Below are positions 27,930 to 38,687 of a stretch of DNA of 56,000 nucleotides, piece by piece. Each line of letters starts with the position of its first letter. Within the stretch, counting starts at the first letter, position 1. Source of the DNA: Pseudoalteromonas arctica (GTDB lineage: Bacteria > Pseudomonadota > Gammaproteobacteria > Enterobacterales > Alteromonadaceae); contig NZ_JABBMT010000025.1 in assembly GCF_012927645.1 (NCBI RefSeq), positions 1-56,000 on the forward strand, in the 5' to 3' direction. The position numbers and the translations under genes were made by a program. The notes beneath the pieces were generated by a model. It saw only the letters and a program-made list of their open reading frames with translations. It made no database searches and had not been told where the DNA came from.

Positions 27930-28708
27930 TGTTTGATTTTTTGCAAATGCTAGGTCATAAAACGTTAGGACGGTTTGCTGCACTTGGTCGCTCCACTCAG
28001 ATGTTGATTGGTGCGTTATGGAGTTTGCCTAATTTTAGAAAAGGCACGCCGTTATTAATACGTCAATTATATATGGTCGGCTCGCAGTCACTGTTGATTA
28101 TCATGGTGTCAGGCTTGTTCATTGGTATGGTATTGGCGTTGCAAGGTTATACCGTATTAGTTGGTTATGGCGCAGAGGATAGCTTAGGGCCGTTAGTGGC
28201 TTTGAGTTTACTCAGGGAGCTAGGCCCTGTTGTTACTGCATTATTGTTTGCAGGGCGAGCTGGTAGTGCATTAACTGCTGAAATAGGTTTAATGAAAGCG
28301 ACTGAGCAGTTATCAAGTCTTGAAATGATGGCGATTGATCCTCTTAAACGTGTTATCGCGCCACGCTTTTGGGCGGGCTTTATCAGTATGCCATTACTGG
28401 CGTTAATATTTTCAGCAGTTGCAATTATTGGTGCTCATTTAGTGGGTGTTGATTGGTTGGGTGTAGATACGGGCAGCTTTTGGTCAATCATGCAATCGCA
28501 AGTATCATTCCAGCAAGATATAGTTAACGGCATGATCAAGAGTTTTGTATTTGCCATCGTGGTTACATGGATTGCGCTGTATAAAGGCTACGATTGTATA
28601 CCGACCTCTGAAGGGATCAGTAAAGCAACAACAGAGACAGTGGTACACTCATCTTTAGCAGTTTTAGGGTTTGATTTTATTTTGACAGCGGTAATGTTTA
28701 CTAGCTAA
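27929..28708 (+). CDS. mlaE: phospholipid ABC transporter permease MlaE
   Basis: Permease of the Mla complex. The 259-aa protein has the MlaE (DUF140) family length and five to six hydrophobic segments, with the conserved [28 protein letters not shown] coupling loop (about 92-114) and the Y-K-G-Y-D-C stretch before the last helix. Directly coupled to mlaF upstream and mlaD 14 bp downstream. Confidence 0.97.
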   Translation: MFDFLQMLGHKTLGRFAALGRSTQMLIGALWSLPNFRKGTPLLIRQLYMVGSQSLLIIMVSGLFIGMVLALQGYTVLVGYGAEDSLGPLVALSLLRELGPVVTALLFAGRAGSALTAEIGLMKATEQLSSLEMMAIDPLKRVIAPRFWAGFISMPLLALIFSAVAIIGAHLVGVDWLGVDTGSFWSIMQSQVSFQQDIVNGMIKSFVFAIVVTWIALYKGYDCIPTSEGISKATTETVVHSSLAVLGFDFILTAVMFTS

Positions 28709-28722
28709 TAAAGGTATAGATA

Positions 28723-29271
28723 ATGAATTCACGGAAATTAGAAATTTTAGTTGGTTTTTTTGTTACGCTAGGCATCGCTGCTTTTGCTATGTTGGCGTTA
28801 AAAGTTGCCAATGCAGGGATCAGCGGCAACGGCGAAACCTATTTATTAAAAGCTAAGTTTGAAAATATTGGCTCGTTAAAAGCACGTGCACCAATTAAAG
28901 TTGGTGGTGTAGTGGTTGGTCGAGTTGAGGGGATTTCAATTCACCCACAAGAGTTTGTGCCAGTTGTTGATATGACCATTGATGCGCAATATCAATGTCG
29001 TTTTTCAGATACCAGCTCAGTGTCAATACTGACTTCAGGCATCCTAGGTGAACAATATTTGGGGATTAACCCTGTCATTGCACCAAAATCAGCTGAACAA
29101 GCATGTTTAGGTGTTGCGGTAACGAGTGATGATAAAAACTTAGGGTTAGATGAGTTGTTTGGTGTTGAAAGCAAAGCCTTAAATGATGGCGATTATATCA
29201 CTGACACGAAATCAGCATTGGTGCTTGAAGAGTTGATCGGGCAATTTTTATTCAATCAAGGCGGCGAGTAA
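28723..29271 (+). CDS. mlaD: MCE-domain substrate-binding protein MlaD
   Basis: Hexamer-forming periplasmic lipid-binding subunit, anchored by one N-terminal helix (about 7-28). The single MCE domain covers about 38-116 with the core FENIGSLKARAPIKVGGVVVGRV. The C-terminal part forms the helical pore. 182 aa is usual. Follows mlaE at 14 bp with AAAGGT as ribosome-binding site. Confidence 0.96.
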   Translation: MNSRKLEILVGFFVTLGIAAFAMLALKVANAGISGNGETYLLKAKFENIGSLKARAPIKVGGVVVGRVEGISIHPQEFVPVVDMTIDAQYQCRFSDTSSVSILTSGILGEQYLGINPVIAPKSAEQACLGVAVTSDDKNLGLDELFGVESKALNDGDYITDTKSALVLEELIGQFLFNQGGE

Positions 29272-29277
29272 GTAATT

Positions 29278-29952
29278 ATGTTTAAGAAATTTTTAATGGT
29301 AGTTGCGCTGACTTTCAGCGCGATCAGCGTAGCAAGTGATGTGGTCGATTTAAAAGACCCATATAAAATGGTCCGCCAAGTATCCGATAATACTTTTCAA
29401 CGTATTACTCGTGACCAGCCTTTAATTGAAAAAAATAAAGAGCATCTACGAGTTATCGTTAAAGAAGAGTTGATGCCTTATATTGATTATAAGTATGCTG
29501 CACTGCGTGTATTAGGGAGTCATGTATCAAAAGTACGTGCGATTAAAGATCCTGCAGAGCAAAAACAAGCGGTTGAGGATATCAAACACTTTATTGATGT
29601 GTTTCAAGAATACTTAATCGCAACCTATGCAGGCGTGTTTACCCAATACAGCAACCAAAAAGTAGAGTTTGGGCCAAGTAAAGAGTTTGCCGGACAAGAC
29701 CTAGTATTAGTGAAAACTAAGATTGTCGAGCCAGGTAAACCTGAAATTAAAATTGATTTTAAAGTACGTGCAGATCGCGGTGGCGAATGGCGTGCTTATG
29801 ACATGGTTGCTGAAGGCATTAGTTTATTGGATGCCAAGCAAAGTGAATTTCAAGGCATTTTGCGCCAGCAAGGTATTAACCATGTAAGTAACCTACTTGA
29901 ACAGAAAAGTAAGTTACCAGTACAATTTAGAGGTGAAGGCGGTAATGAGTAA
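29278..29952 (+). CDS. mlaC: periplasmic phospholipid-binding protein MlaC
   Basis: Soluble shuttle that carries phospholipid between the MlaA-OmpC complex and MlaFEDB. The 224-aa precursor begins with a signal peptide (cleavage near residue 20, ISVASDV) and has the Tol-Tol-Ttg2/MlaC fold with KEELMPYIDYKYAALRVLG near 60-78. The stop overlaps the mlaB start by 8 bp. Confidence 0.96.
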   Translation: MFKKFLMVVALTFSAISVASDVVDLKDPYKMVRQVSDNTFQRITRDQPLIEKNKEHLRVIVKEELMPYIDYKYAALRVLGSHVSKVRAIKDPAEQKQAVEDIKHFIDVFQEYLIATYAGVFTQYSNQKVEFGPSKEFAGQDLVLVKTKIVEPGKPEIKIDFKVRADRGGEWRAYDMVAEGISLLDAKQSEFQGILRQQGINHVSNLLEQKSKLPVQFRGEGGNE

Positions 29953-30238
29953 AGTAACGGTTACTCAACTTGACGAACAGCACTATCGAGTCAGTGGTGA
30001 ATTGACTCGAAATTCAATTTCTGCTGAACGACTTCTGAATAAAAACTCGCAAAGTAACCATAAAAACTGGTATTTTGACCTTTCTGACGTGTCTAGGGTT
30101 GACACGGCGGGCTTAGCTTGGTTAATTCACTCTTTCGCAGAATTAAAGCAGCAAGGTATTCACCTTGAATTGCAAAATATTCCTGAACAACTGCAAAAGT
30201 TGATGCAGTTGGGACAGGTTACCAACCTATTTGAGTGA
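29945..30238 (+). CDS. mlaB: STAS-domain subunit MlaB
   Basis: Small cytoplasmic STAS-domain protein that stabilises MlaF in the complex. The start is ATG 29945 ([11 protein letters not shown]), inside the end of mlaC and preceded by GGTGAAGGCGG; the longer frame from 29897 would be mostly mlaC overlap. The 97-aa STAS fold has the conserved loop [15 protein letters not shown] (about 47-61), where D and T correspond to the phosphorylation-loop positions. Confidence 0.94.
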   Translation: MSKVTVTQLDEQHYRVSGELTRNSISAERLLNKNSQSNHKNWYFDLSDVSRVDTAGLAWLIHSFAELKQQGIHLELQNIPEQLQKLMQLGQVTNLFE

Positions 30239-30243
30239 GAGTT

Positions 30244-31774
<1,531 letters not shown>

Positions 31775-31798
31775 ATACGAGTTAAAAGGTTCAAGTAA

Positions 31799-31830
31799 CA
31801 AGGTTCAAGTGAGAACCTTGTTTTACCTTT
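31799..31830 (+). terminator. rho-independent terminator of murA
   Basis: CAAGGTTC (31799-31806), loop AAGTGA and GAACCTTG (31813-31820) form a perfect 8-bp stem followed by TTTTACCTTTT. It also faces the degS stop (31847) from the other side. Confidence 0.85.
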
Positions 31831-31846
31831 TACCTTGAAACTAGAA

Positions 31847-32929
31847 TTATAGTTTAGTCTCTAACTCTGCAACCTTCACCATCACTTTTAGTACTTTTCC
31901 ATTGCGATAAAGTTCAAACTCTATTTCATGACCCGGTTCTGAATTACCAATTCTGGTTAAGGTTTTTTGTGGGTTAGTGACATCGTCACCGGCAATTTTA
32001 ATCACAATATCTTGTTCTTTAATACCAGCTTGCCATGCTGGACCTAATGGATCTAGGTTAGTTATACGTAAGCCCGCAATAGGGGTGAACTTATCGCTCA
32101 CTTCTTTACCTGTACTATCAACGGCAGTACCTGTGAAGCCCAAGTAACCACGCACAACACGACCATGACGGATCAGTTTATCCATTACTTCTTTCGCTAA
32201 CGAGTACGGTACGGCGAAGAATATGCCTTGGATATCCAGATTCTCACGCGTTTTAAATTGCGCCGAAGTGATGCCAACCAAGTCGCCATTAGAGTTCACC
32301 AGTGCGCCACCTGAGTTGCCGACATTAATGGCTGCATCCATCTGTAGCAGGCTATTATAAGGACTATCGGTAATTTTTTGCTTACCCGTAGCACTGATGA
32401 TCCCCTGGGTGATCGTTTGCCCTAGATTAAGCGGATTACCAATCGCCAGTACCACATCGCCCACGCGAGGCGTAAAACGCTCACTAATTGGAATTACTGG
32501 CAAGTGCTCCACGTTAATTTTCAATAGTGCTAAGTCGGTGATGGTATCAAAGCCGATGAGCTGAACATCAAAATAACGGCGGCCATCAGTGAGTAGCACC
32601 ATAATTTGGTCAGCATTATTGATCACATGGTAGTTAGTCAGTATGTAGCCATCACTTGACATGATCACCCCAGAACCAAGTTCTTGCACGGTGTTTTGCC
32701 GTTTATAGCGAGGCTCTTTTGAAATACTCTCAGAAATGATAGTCACTACAGATGGTGCTGCACGCTGTACTGCATCTGCAAAACTCAAATGGTCTATACT
32801 CATGGCACTTGGTAAAGGTACATTGGGTAATAGCGTTGCACGCATGTTTGGGCTAAAAAACACCACCAAAAATGCGATACCGAGTCCGGCAAATAGCGGG
32901 GGAAAGACAAACTTAAAAAATTTCAGCAC
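31847..32929 (-). CDS. degS: inner-membrane serine protease DegS
   Basis: Anchored periplasmic protease that senses misfolded outer-membrane proteins through its PDZ domain and makes the first cut in RseA, releasing sigma-E. The 360-aa protein has one N-terminal membrane helix (about 8-25), a trypsin-like domain with triad H101, D132 and S207 (INVGNSGGAL) and a single PDZ domain (about 255-355). One PDZ and no cleavable signal distinguish it from DegQ upstream. Confidence 0.95.
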   Translation of the reverse strand: MLKFFKFVFPPLFAGLGIAFLVVFFSPNMRATLLPNVPLPSAMSIDHLSFADAVQRAAPSVVTIISESISKEPRYKRQNTVQELGSGVIMSSDGYILTNYHVINNADQIMVLLTDGRRYFDVQLIGFDTITDLALLKINVEHLPVIPISERFTPRVGDVVLAIGNPLNLGQTITQGIISATGKQKITDSPYNSLLQMDAAINVGNSGGALVNSNGDLVGITSAQFKTRENLDIQGIFFAVPYSLAKEVMDKLIRHGRVVRGYLGFTGTAVDSTGKEVSDKFTPIAGLRITNLDPLGPAWQAGIKEQDIVIKIAGDDVTNPQKTLTRIGNSEPGHEIEFELYRNGKVLKVMVKVAELETKL

Positions 32930-32970
32930 AATGTTCTTATTGTTAATGAGCGATCTTCTAATGATGGCAC

Positions 32971-33008
32971 AAAAAAAATAGCAGCGGCAAGTGCCACTGC
33001 TATTATTT
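32971..33008 (-). terminator. rho-independent terminator of degQ
   Basis: Read on the minus strand, AATAGCAGTGGC, a short loop and GCCGCTGCTATT form a stem followed by eight T residues, just after the degQ stop and before degS. degS therefore probably has its own promoter in the remaining 40 bp or relies on read-through. Confidence 0.88.
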
Positions 33009-33031
33009 GTGTTATTTACCTAATATTTATT

Positions 33032-34384
33032 TTATTGGATTAAAACAAATACCGACTCACGACCGCGTTGTACTCCAAGTACGATGTTACCTTTAGTGTT
33101 TTCGATGATCTTATTCATGTCGCTAATTGTTTCAACACGCTGACGGTTTACTTGCATTACTACGTCGCCTTCTTCAAGGCCGACTCTAGCCGCTGGTGAG
33201 CGTGGATCAACAGTTGTCACCTCAACTCCTTTATTACCATTCTTTTGGGTGTTTTCAAGTGTTGCACCCTGAAAGGCTGGATGTAGTTCATCACCGGCTG
33301 CGGTTAATGCTGCTGCGCCATCAAGGGTGACTTTAACGGTTTGCACTTTACCATCACGATAAATGCCTAATTTTACCTTTTTACCTTCTCCTAGCGTGGC
33401 AATTTTACTGCGCAGTTCATGGAAGCCGCTGATCTCACTACCATCAATACTAATAATGACGTCACCTGCTTTAATACCAGCTTCACTGGCGGCAGAATCA
33501 TCCATTACTTGCATAACATAAGCGCCTTGTTTTACATCAAGCTGTTGCGCTTTGGCAAGACCAGCATCTAGTGGACGTCCAGAAATACCGAGTGAGCCAC
33601 GGCGCACTTCACCATGTTCAATAATTTGGTCCACGAGATTTTTCATCATATTAGATGGAATTGCAAAGCCGATACCAACATTGCCACCCGATGCACCTAA
33701 AATGGCTGTGTTAATACCAATTAGCTCACCGTTTAAGTTAACTAACGCACCACCTGAGTTACCTTGGTTAATAGCAGCATCGGTTTGAATAAAATCTTCA
33801 TAGCCTTCAATATTTAAACCACTGCGGCCTAGTGCACTAACAATCCCAGAGGTAACGGTATGACTTAAACCAAACGGATTACCAATTGCTACTGCAAAAT
33901 CACCCACTCGCAGTTGATCTGAGTTTGCAAGTTTAACGGCGACTAAATCCTCGGCATCAATTTTTAATAACGCAATGTCTGATTCTTTATCGCTACCGAT
34001 TTTAGTTGCTTCATATTCGCGACCATCTTCAAGAGTAACCAGCATTTTTTCAGCATCTTGAACTACATGGTTATTGGTAACAACATAGCCTTCTTTGGCA
34101 TCAATAATAACGCCTGAGCCTAAACCACTAAATTCACGTTTTTGGCTACGCGGTTGCGGGTTGCCAAAAAAGAAATCAAGTGGATCGGCACGACGCCGAA
34201 TTTCCTTTGAACCGGAGACTTGGATACTAACAACGCCAGGTGTTATTTGTTCTAGCATGGGCGCTAACGTTGGTAATTGTTGACCATTCACAGCGATAGG
34301 CATTTTTGCCATTGATACCGCTGGGGTTATTAATAAGCTGGCAGATAACATTGCTGCACTGATTAACGATAATTTCATTTTCAT
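33032..34384 (-). CDS. degQ: periplasmic serine endoprotease DegQ/DegP-like (Do family)
   Basis: Secreted HtrA protease and chaperone for misfolded envelope proteins. The 450-aa precursor has a signal peptide ending near SMA (residue 26), triad H106, D136 and S210 (INQGNSGGALV) and two PDZ domains (about 255-345 and 365-447). The LA loop is short (RRADPLDFFFGNPQPRSQKR), closer to DegQ than DegP, and adjacency to degS matches the degQS arrangement. Confidence 0.94.
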   Translation of the reverse strand: MKMKLSLISAAMLSASLLITPAVSMAKMPIAVNGQQLPTLAPMLEQITPGVVSIQVSGSKEIRRRADPLDFFFGNPQPRSQKREFSGLGSGVIIDAKEGYVVTNNHVVQDAEKMLVTLEDGREYEATKIGSDKESDIALLKIDAEDLVAVKLANSDQLRVGDFAVAIGNPFGLSHTVTSGIVSALGRSGLNIEGYEDFIQTDAAINQGNSGGALVNLNGELIGINTAILGASGGNVGIGFAIPSNMMKNLVDQIIEHGEVRRGSLGISGRPLDAGLAKAQQLDVKQGAYVMQVMDDSAASEAGIKAGDVIISIDGSEISGFHELRSKIATLGEGKKVKLGIYRDGKVQTVKVTLDGAAALTAAGDELHPAFQGATLENTQKNGNKGVEVTTVDPRSPAARVGLEEGDVVMQVNRQRVETISDMNKIIENTKGNIVLGVQRGRESVFVLIQ

Positions 34385-34421
34385 AGTCAGGGTTTACTCC
34401 ACATCACAGGAAAAAGCACAA

Positions 34422-34452
34422 ACAAAAAGGCTGCATAGGCAGCCTTTATCAA
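34422..34452 (-). terminator. rho-independent terminator of zapG
   Basis: On the minus strand, AAAGGCTGCC, TAT and GCAGCCTTT form a stable stem followed by TTGTTTGTG, between the zapG stop and the degQ start. A second inverted repeat, CCCCAAAATAA...TTATTTTAGGGG at 34465-34492, lies in the same gap and could be part of the degQ promoter region. Confidence 0.75.
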
Positions 34453-34555
34453 TGTTGTTCTAAACCCCAAAATAAGTAAGTTATTTTAGGGGGCTTAGAT
34501 ATATATAAAACATAAGCTGCTCTATCTACAGACTATGGGGTCAAAAAAAAGTTCA

Positions 34556-34999
34556 TCAAGATATTTTAGAATGTTCTGAAACTTTATCTTCACCAGCGAA
34601 TAATCCTGATGTGCCTGACACATAATCAGCTGGCTGAGCATGTGCTGATGAGCGGTCACTTTGGCGTTCTTTTAATGAACGTTGTAGCTGCTCCGTCGTT
34701 TCTTTCGAGAAAAATGGTTCGCTAGGATGTTGCTTTTTATCAGTTAATAGCAGCTTGTTAGTTTCATCAACATGATTTAATAATTGCTCATAGTTATCTT
34801 TCATTTTATTGACTAGTTTACCCGTACTCGCTAAATGATCTGCTACGTCTTGACGGTATTGTTCCAATGCATTTTTTGCTTGCTCAGCTTGCTGCTCTAA
34901 TTCATCTTGCTTAAATTGCTTTTTGGTAACAAACGCACCAAGGAAAAATGCAGCGACTGCTACAATAACAATAATGCCGATCCAAGTAACTGTGCCCAT
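34556..34999 (-). CDS. zapG: cell-division/envelope coiled-coil protein ZapG (YhcB, DUF1043)
   Basis: Inner-membrane protein with one N-terminal helix (about 4-25) and a cytoplasmic coiled coil (about 28-75), linked in E. coli to division, rod shape and phospholipid/LPS balance. At 147 aa, with NKMKDNYEQLLNHVDETNKLLL matching the DUF1043 core, it fits the family. It is divergent from zapE; the yhcB-zapE pairing next to degQS is conserved. Confidence 0.92.
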   Translation of the reverse strand: MGTVTWIGIIVIVAVAAFFLGAFVTKKQFKQDELEQQAEQAKNALEQYRQDVADHLASTGKLVNKMKDNYEQLLNHVDETNKLLLTDKKQHPSEPFFSKETTEQLQRSLKERQSDRSSAHAQPADYVSGTSGLFAGEDKVSEHSKIS

Positions 35000-35153
35000 A
35001 AATTTTACCCCTTTGGGAATTAATACGTAAAAAAATAAAAATAACGCCTAGATTGCGTATTCAATAATAAATCCTGTTGCTGCTAATATACCCCGAGTTG
35101 CGATGCGTGTTAATATATTGCGTAAATTAAACAGGGTTTTATTGTAACTACCT

Positions 35154-36242
35154 ATGACTCCATGGCAAAAGTACCAACAAGATTTACAGCGTGAAGACTT
35201 TGTTTACGATGCTGCGCAAGAAAATGCAGTGCGTCATCTACAAAGGTTATTTGATGACTTAACTGCACAAAAGCCCGCAGCTCAAGGCTGGTTTTCTAAA
35301 CTATTTAATAAAAATAGCACGGCGCCTATAAAAGGTCTGTATTTTTGGGGGGGAGTAGGACGCGGTAAAACGTATTTGGTTGATACCTTTTATGAAGCTT
35401 TGCCTGGCAAGCGAAAGATGCGCGTACATTTTCATCGCTTTATGCACCGTGTTCATGATGAGCTAAAAAAATTAGATAAAACAGCCAATCCTTTAGAGAC
35501 CGTGGCTGATATTTTTAAAGCTGAAACCGATATCATCTGCTTTGATGAGTTTTTTGTACAAGACATTACAGACGCCATGCTACTTGGCGGTTTAATGGAG
35601 GCCTTATTTACACGCGGCATTGTTTTAGTCGCAACATCTAATATAGTGCCTGATGAATTATATCGAAACGGCTTACAGCGAGCTCGCTTTTTACCTGCGA
35701 TTGCATTAGTTAATGCCAACACTGAAATAGTAAATGTAGATTCAGGTATTGATTATCGCTTACGGACTTTAGAACAAGCCGAAATATTTCACAGCCCATT
35801 AGATGAGCAAGCCGATAAAAATCTGTTTGAGTATTTTGACAAGTTATCGCCAGAGCCTGGTAAACTTGATCACCCCATCGAAATTGAAGGGCGAATGATC
35901 AAAACCCGCAAGGTCGCTGATTGTATTGTGATGTTTGATTTCTCTCAGTTGTGTGAAACCGCGCGTAGCCAAGTCGATTACATGGAAATAAGCCGTTTAT
36001 ATAACACTGTTATTTTATCGAACGTAAAACAGCTTGGGCAAAGTAATGATGATGCTGCCCGCCGCTTTATAGCTTTGGTGGATGAGTTTTACGAGCGTCA
36101 CGTCACACTTATTATTTCTGCTGAAAAACCGATTACGGAACTCTATACTCAAGGCAACCTTAACTTTGAGTTCAAGCGCTGTATCAGTCGATTACAAGAA
36201 ATGCAGTCGTTAGAATATCTAGCAAGAGAGCATTTAGCGTAA
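35154..36242 (+). CDS. zapE: cell division ATPase ZapE (AFG1-like)
   Basis: AAA-like ATPase that associates with the Z ring during late constriction or low oxygen. The 362-aa protein has Walker A GGVGRGKT (66-73), Walker B IICFDEFFVQDI (about 127-138) and the sensor region VATSNIVPDELYRNGLQR (about 159-176), all characteristic of AFG1/ZapE. Divergent from zapG, upstream of the ribosomal genes. Confidence 0.95.
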   Translation: MTPWQKYQQDLQREDFVYDAAQENAVRHLQRLFDDLTAQKPAAQGWFSKLFNKNSTAPIKGLYFWGGVGRGKTYLVDTFYEALPGKRKMRVHFHRFMHRVHDELKKLDKTANPLETVADIFKAETDIICFDEFFVQDITDAMLLGGLMEALFTRGIVLVATSNIVPDELYRNGLQRARFLPAIALVNANTEIVNVDSGIDYRLRTLEQAEIFHSPLDEQADKNLFEYFDKLSPEPGKLDHPIEIEGRMIKTRKVADCIVMFDFSQLCETARSQVDYMEISRLYNTVILSNVKQLGQSNDDAARRFIALVDEFYERHVTLIISAEKPITELYTQGNLNFEFKRCISRLQEMQSLEYLAREHLA

Positions 36243-36534
36243 CGTCAGCCGTCAGATAAAGATAAGATTTTCTTGACTCTGAAGTTGATAGGGACAAAGT
36301 TTTGATAACTGATAGAACAATTTTCTTGTGGAAAAAACAACCGTCGAGTAGCAATGTGATAAAAGTGCTGATATACTCCCGCGTCTGCCACGTTGCGTTC
36401 TATTGCCTTCATTAGATTAGCCTCTTTTGAATGGCGCAAAAGTCTTAAACTCGAAGGGGTTGGAGCAAACATTTAGAGCGGTAATTAATAATAATTACCT
36501 GTGGTTTTAATTGAAAAACATTGGATTTTTATAA
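36243..36534. promoter_or_regulatory. zapE-rplM intergenic / L13 leader region
   Basis: About 290 bp without a gene. TATACT at 36371-36376 is a plausible -10 for the rplM-rpsI operon and would give a leader of roughly 150 nt. In E. coli L13 represses its own operon through the mRNA leader, so an autoregulatory structure may lie here, but I cannot assign one with certainty. Confidence 0.4.
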
Positions 36535-36963
36535 ATGAAAACGTTTGTTGCTAAACCAGAAACAGTAAAACGTGACTGGTACGTAGTTGACGCTGAAGGT
36601 AAAACTTTAGGTCGTATCGCTACTGAAATCGCTCATCGCCTACGCGGTAAGCACAAAGCTGAGTACACTCCACACGTAGATACTGGTGATTACATCATCG
36701 TTATCAACGCGGAGAAAGTTACTGTAACTGGTAACAAGTTCAAAGATAAAGTGTACTATGCTCACTCTGGTTTCCCAGGTGGTCTTAAGTCTACTACTTT
36801 TGATAAACTTCAAGCTGCAAAGCCTGAAATGATCATCGAGAAGGCTGTTAAGGGCATGTTGCCACGTGGTCCTTTAGGCCGCGCAATGTACCGTAAACTT
36901 AAAGTTTACGCAGGTACTGAGCACAACCATGCTGCACAACAGCCTCAGGTTCTAGACATTTAA
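36535..36963 (+). CDS. rplM: 50S ribosomal protein L13
   Basis: Early-assembly protein of the large ribosomal subunit. The 142-aa product has the universal length and motifs [16 protein letters not shown] (16-31) and [20 protein letters not shown] (about 114-133). Forms an operon with rpsI 11 bp downstream. Confidence 0.99.
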   Translation: MKTFVAKPETVKRDWYVVDAEGKTLGRIATEIAHRLRGKHKAEYTPHVDTGDYIIVINAEKVTVTGNKFKDKVYYAHSGFPGGLKSTTFDKLQAAKPEMIIEKAVKGMLPRGPLGRAMYRKLKVYAGTEHNHAAQQPQVLDI

Positions 36964-36974
36964 GGAGCACTAAC

Positions 36975-37364
36975 ATGGCAAATCAATACTACGGTACAGG
37001 TCGTCGTAAAAGTTCAAGTGCTCGCGTATTCTTACGCCCAGGCACTGGTAATATCGTAATCAATAATCGCTCTTTAGAAGAGTATTTTGGTCGCGAAACA
37101 GCACGTATGGTTGTTCGTCAAGCTTTAGGGCTTGTGGATATGACTGAGAAGTTTGATCTTTACATCACCGTTGCTGGTGGTGGTACTACTGGTCAAGCTG
37201 GTGCTATCCGTCACGGTATCACTCGTGCACTTATGGAGTTTGACGAGTCACTACGTCCACAACTTCGTAAAGCAGGTTTCGTTACTCGTGATGCACGTAA
37301 AGTTGAGCGTAAGAAAGTGGGTCTTAAGAAAGCGCGTAAGCGTCCACAGTTCTCAAAACGTTAA
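36975..37364 (+). CDS. rpsI: 30S ribosomal protein S9
   Basis: Small-subunit protein whose C-terminal tail reaches the decoding P site. The 129-aa product begins with [14 protein letters not shown] and ends in [12 protein letters not shown], with the invariant terminal S-K-R that contacts tRNA. GGAGC before ATG serves translation. A terminator follows. Confidence 0.99.
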   Translation: MANQYYGTGRRKSSSARVFLRPGTGNIVINNRSLEEYFGRETARMVVRQALGLVDMTEKFDLYITVAGGGTTGQAGAIRHGITRALMEFDESLRPQLRKAGFVTRDARKVERKKVGLKKARKRPQFSKR

Positions 37365-37385
37365 TATTTACGTTATCAAGAATTT

Positions 37386-37414
37386 CAAAAACCCAGCTTT
37401 GGCTGGGTTTTTTG
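37386..37414 (+). terminator. rho-independent terminator of rplM-rpsI
   Basis: ACCCAGC (37391-37397), TTTG-centred loop and GCTGGGT followed by TTTTTTG form a classical terminator 22 bp after rpsI. Confidence 0.92.
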
Positions 37415-38096
37415 TTTTTCGAGCTATATAAAGCTAGCGAGGGTAAAGTTAGCGAGTTGCACAGCGTCAACCAATGCACCGTAGCGTGGGTTGAGTATCA
37501 CGAAACCCGCGGATAAAAGAACGCGACGACCACTTCAGGGTATAACATACACTTTTAAAACAGCTACCCTTTTAATTTTGCAGTATTTGAATCCTGAAAA
37601 ACTCGCACCTTTTATCAGAGATGAGCCAACTCGCTCTTTTTATAAGTAACCAGCAAACTCGCAATAAATATACGCCTAATAATTAACCTACTACAGTCCT
37701 TCCTGCCTATAACCTGAAAAAAAGTTCAATAATTATCATAATAAGTGTAAATCGGTCAGTTAATTGGTGAATTTTTTTGCTACAATTGTCAGGCAAGTAA
37801 TGTGAGTGAGTTCAACAGCACCATGTGCAGTTTATCTGCTTCCTTTTAGTGAGGTTGATCTTGGTCAGTATATTGTTTTTGTAAAAGTTATATCATAGAA
37901 ACGGCTCTATGCTCGAGCTAACTTAGTCAATTAGTTGATAAAGTCGGGATTATTCGAGCATGAGGCTGTTAATAACCTTGTTTTAATCAAGGGTTTTAAT
38001 TATGATCGCTTCTATTTTAAAATTTCGAAAAATTAACCTGCTGTAACTGATGTTCTCAATATAGCAAGTGTTGAGAATCATAGTGGAGATAAGTGG
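37415..38096. promoter_or_regulatory. long leader/intergenic region before petABC
   Basis: About 680 bp with no credible gene. 37480-37512 has a hairpin-forming GCGTGGGTT...AACCCGCG block of a widespread REP-like type. 37905-38077 has three hairpins: arms ATGCTCGA / TCGAGCAT (37909-37961), AACCTTG / CAAGGGTT followed by TTTTAATT (37974-37999), and TTCTCAA / TTGAGAA (38053-38077) directly before the petA ribosome-binding site. A 13-codon frame starts at ATG 38002. The arrangement could be an attenuating leader; the promoter was not located with certainty. Confidence 0.5.
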
Positions 38097-38687
38097 ATGA
38101 GCAATGCGCCTGTAGACAATGGCCGACGTCGCTTTTTAACCATAGCTACCTCTGTTGTAGGTGGTGTTGGTGCGGCTGGGGCTGCTGTTCCTTTTATTGC
38201 GTCTTGGAATCCAAGTGAGCGAGCTAAATCTGCGGGTGCGCCTGTAGAAGTAGATATCAGCAAACTTGAGCCGGGACAATTAATACGTGTCGAGTGGCGT
38301 GGTAAACCTGTATGGGTTGTATCACGAACCCCTAAAATGCTTGAGCAGATGAAAGAACATGAAGGTCAACTTCGTGATCCGCAGTCGCAAGAGCCACAAC
38401 AATTAGAATCATCAACAAATGATTACCGTTCATTACGCCCTGAGATATTTCTCGCTGTTGGTATTTGTACGCATTTAGGGTGTTCACCTGGCTTTTTCCA
38501 AGGTAATTTTGGTGAAAAGGTTGAGGGAACAGATGATGGTTTCTACTGTCCATGTCACGGTTCTAAATTTGATATGGCTGGCCGTGTATTTAAATCGGTA
38601 CCTGCCCCGTTAAACTTAGAAATACCACCTTACACATTTCTTGATGAAACCACTATTTTAGTGGGCGAAGAAAAAGGGGTAGCCTAA
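38097..38687 (+). CDS. petA: ubiquinol-cytochrome c reductase Rieske iron-sulfur subunit
   Basis: Electron-accepting [2Fe-2S] subunit of complex III. The 196-aa protein has a twin-arginine-like N-terminus (GRRRFLTIA, 10-18) and one membrane helix, fitting Tat insertion. Cluster ligands are C124 and H126 in CTHLGC and C151 and H154 in CPCHGS; C129 and C153 form the bridging disulfide. Its stop codon overlaps the petB start by one base. Confidence 0.97.
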   Translation: MSNAPVDNGRRRFLTIATSVVGGVGAAGAAVPFIASWNPSERAKSAGAPVEVDISKLEPGQLIRVEWRGKPVWVVSRTPKMLEQMKEHEGQLRDPQSQEPQQLESSTNDYRSLRPEIFLAVGICTHLGCSPGFFQGNFGEKVEGTDDGFYCPCHGSKFDMAGRVFKSVPAPLNLEIPPYTFLDETTILVGEEKGVA

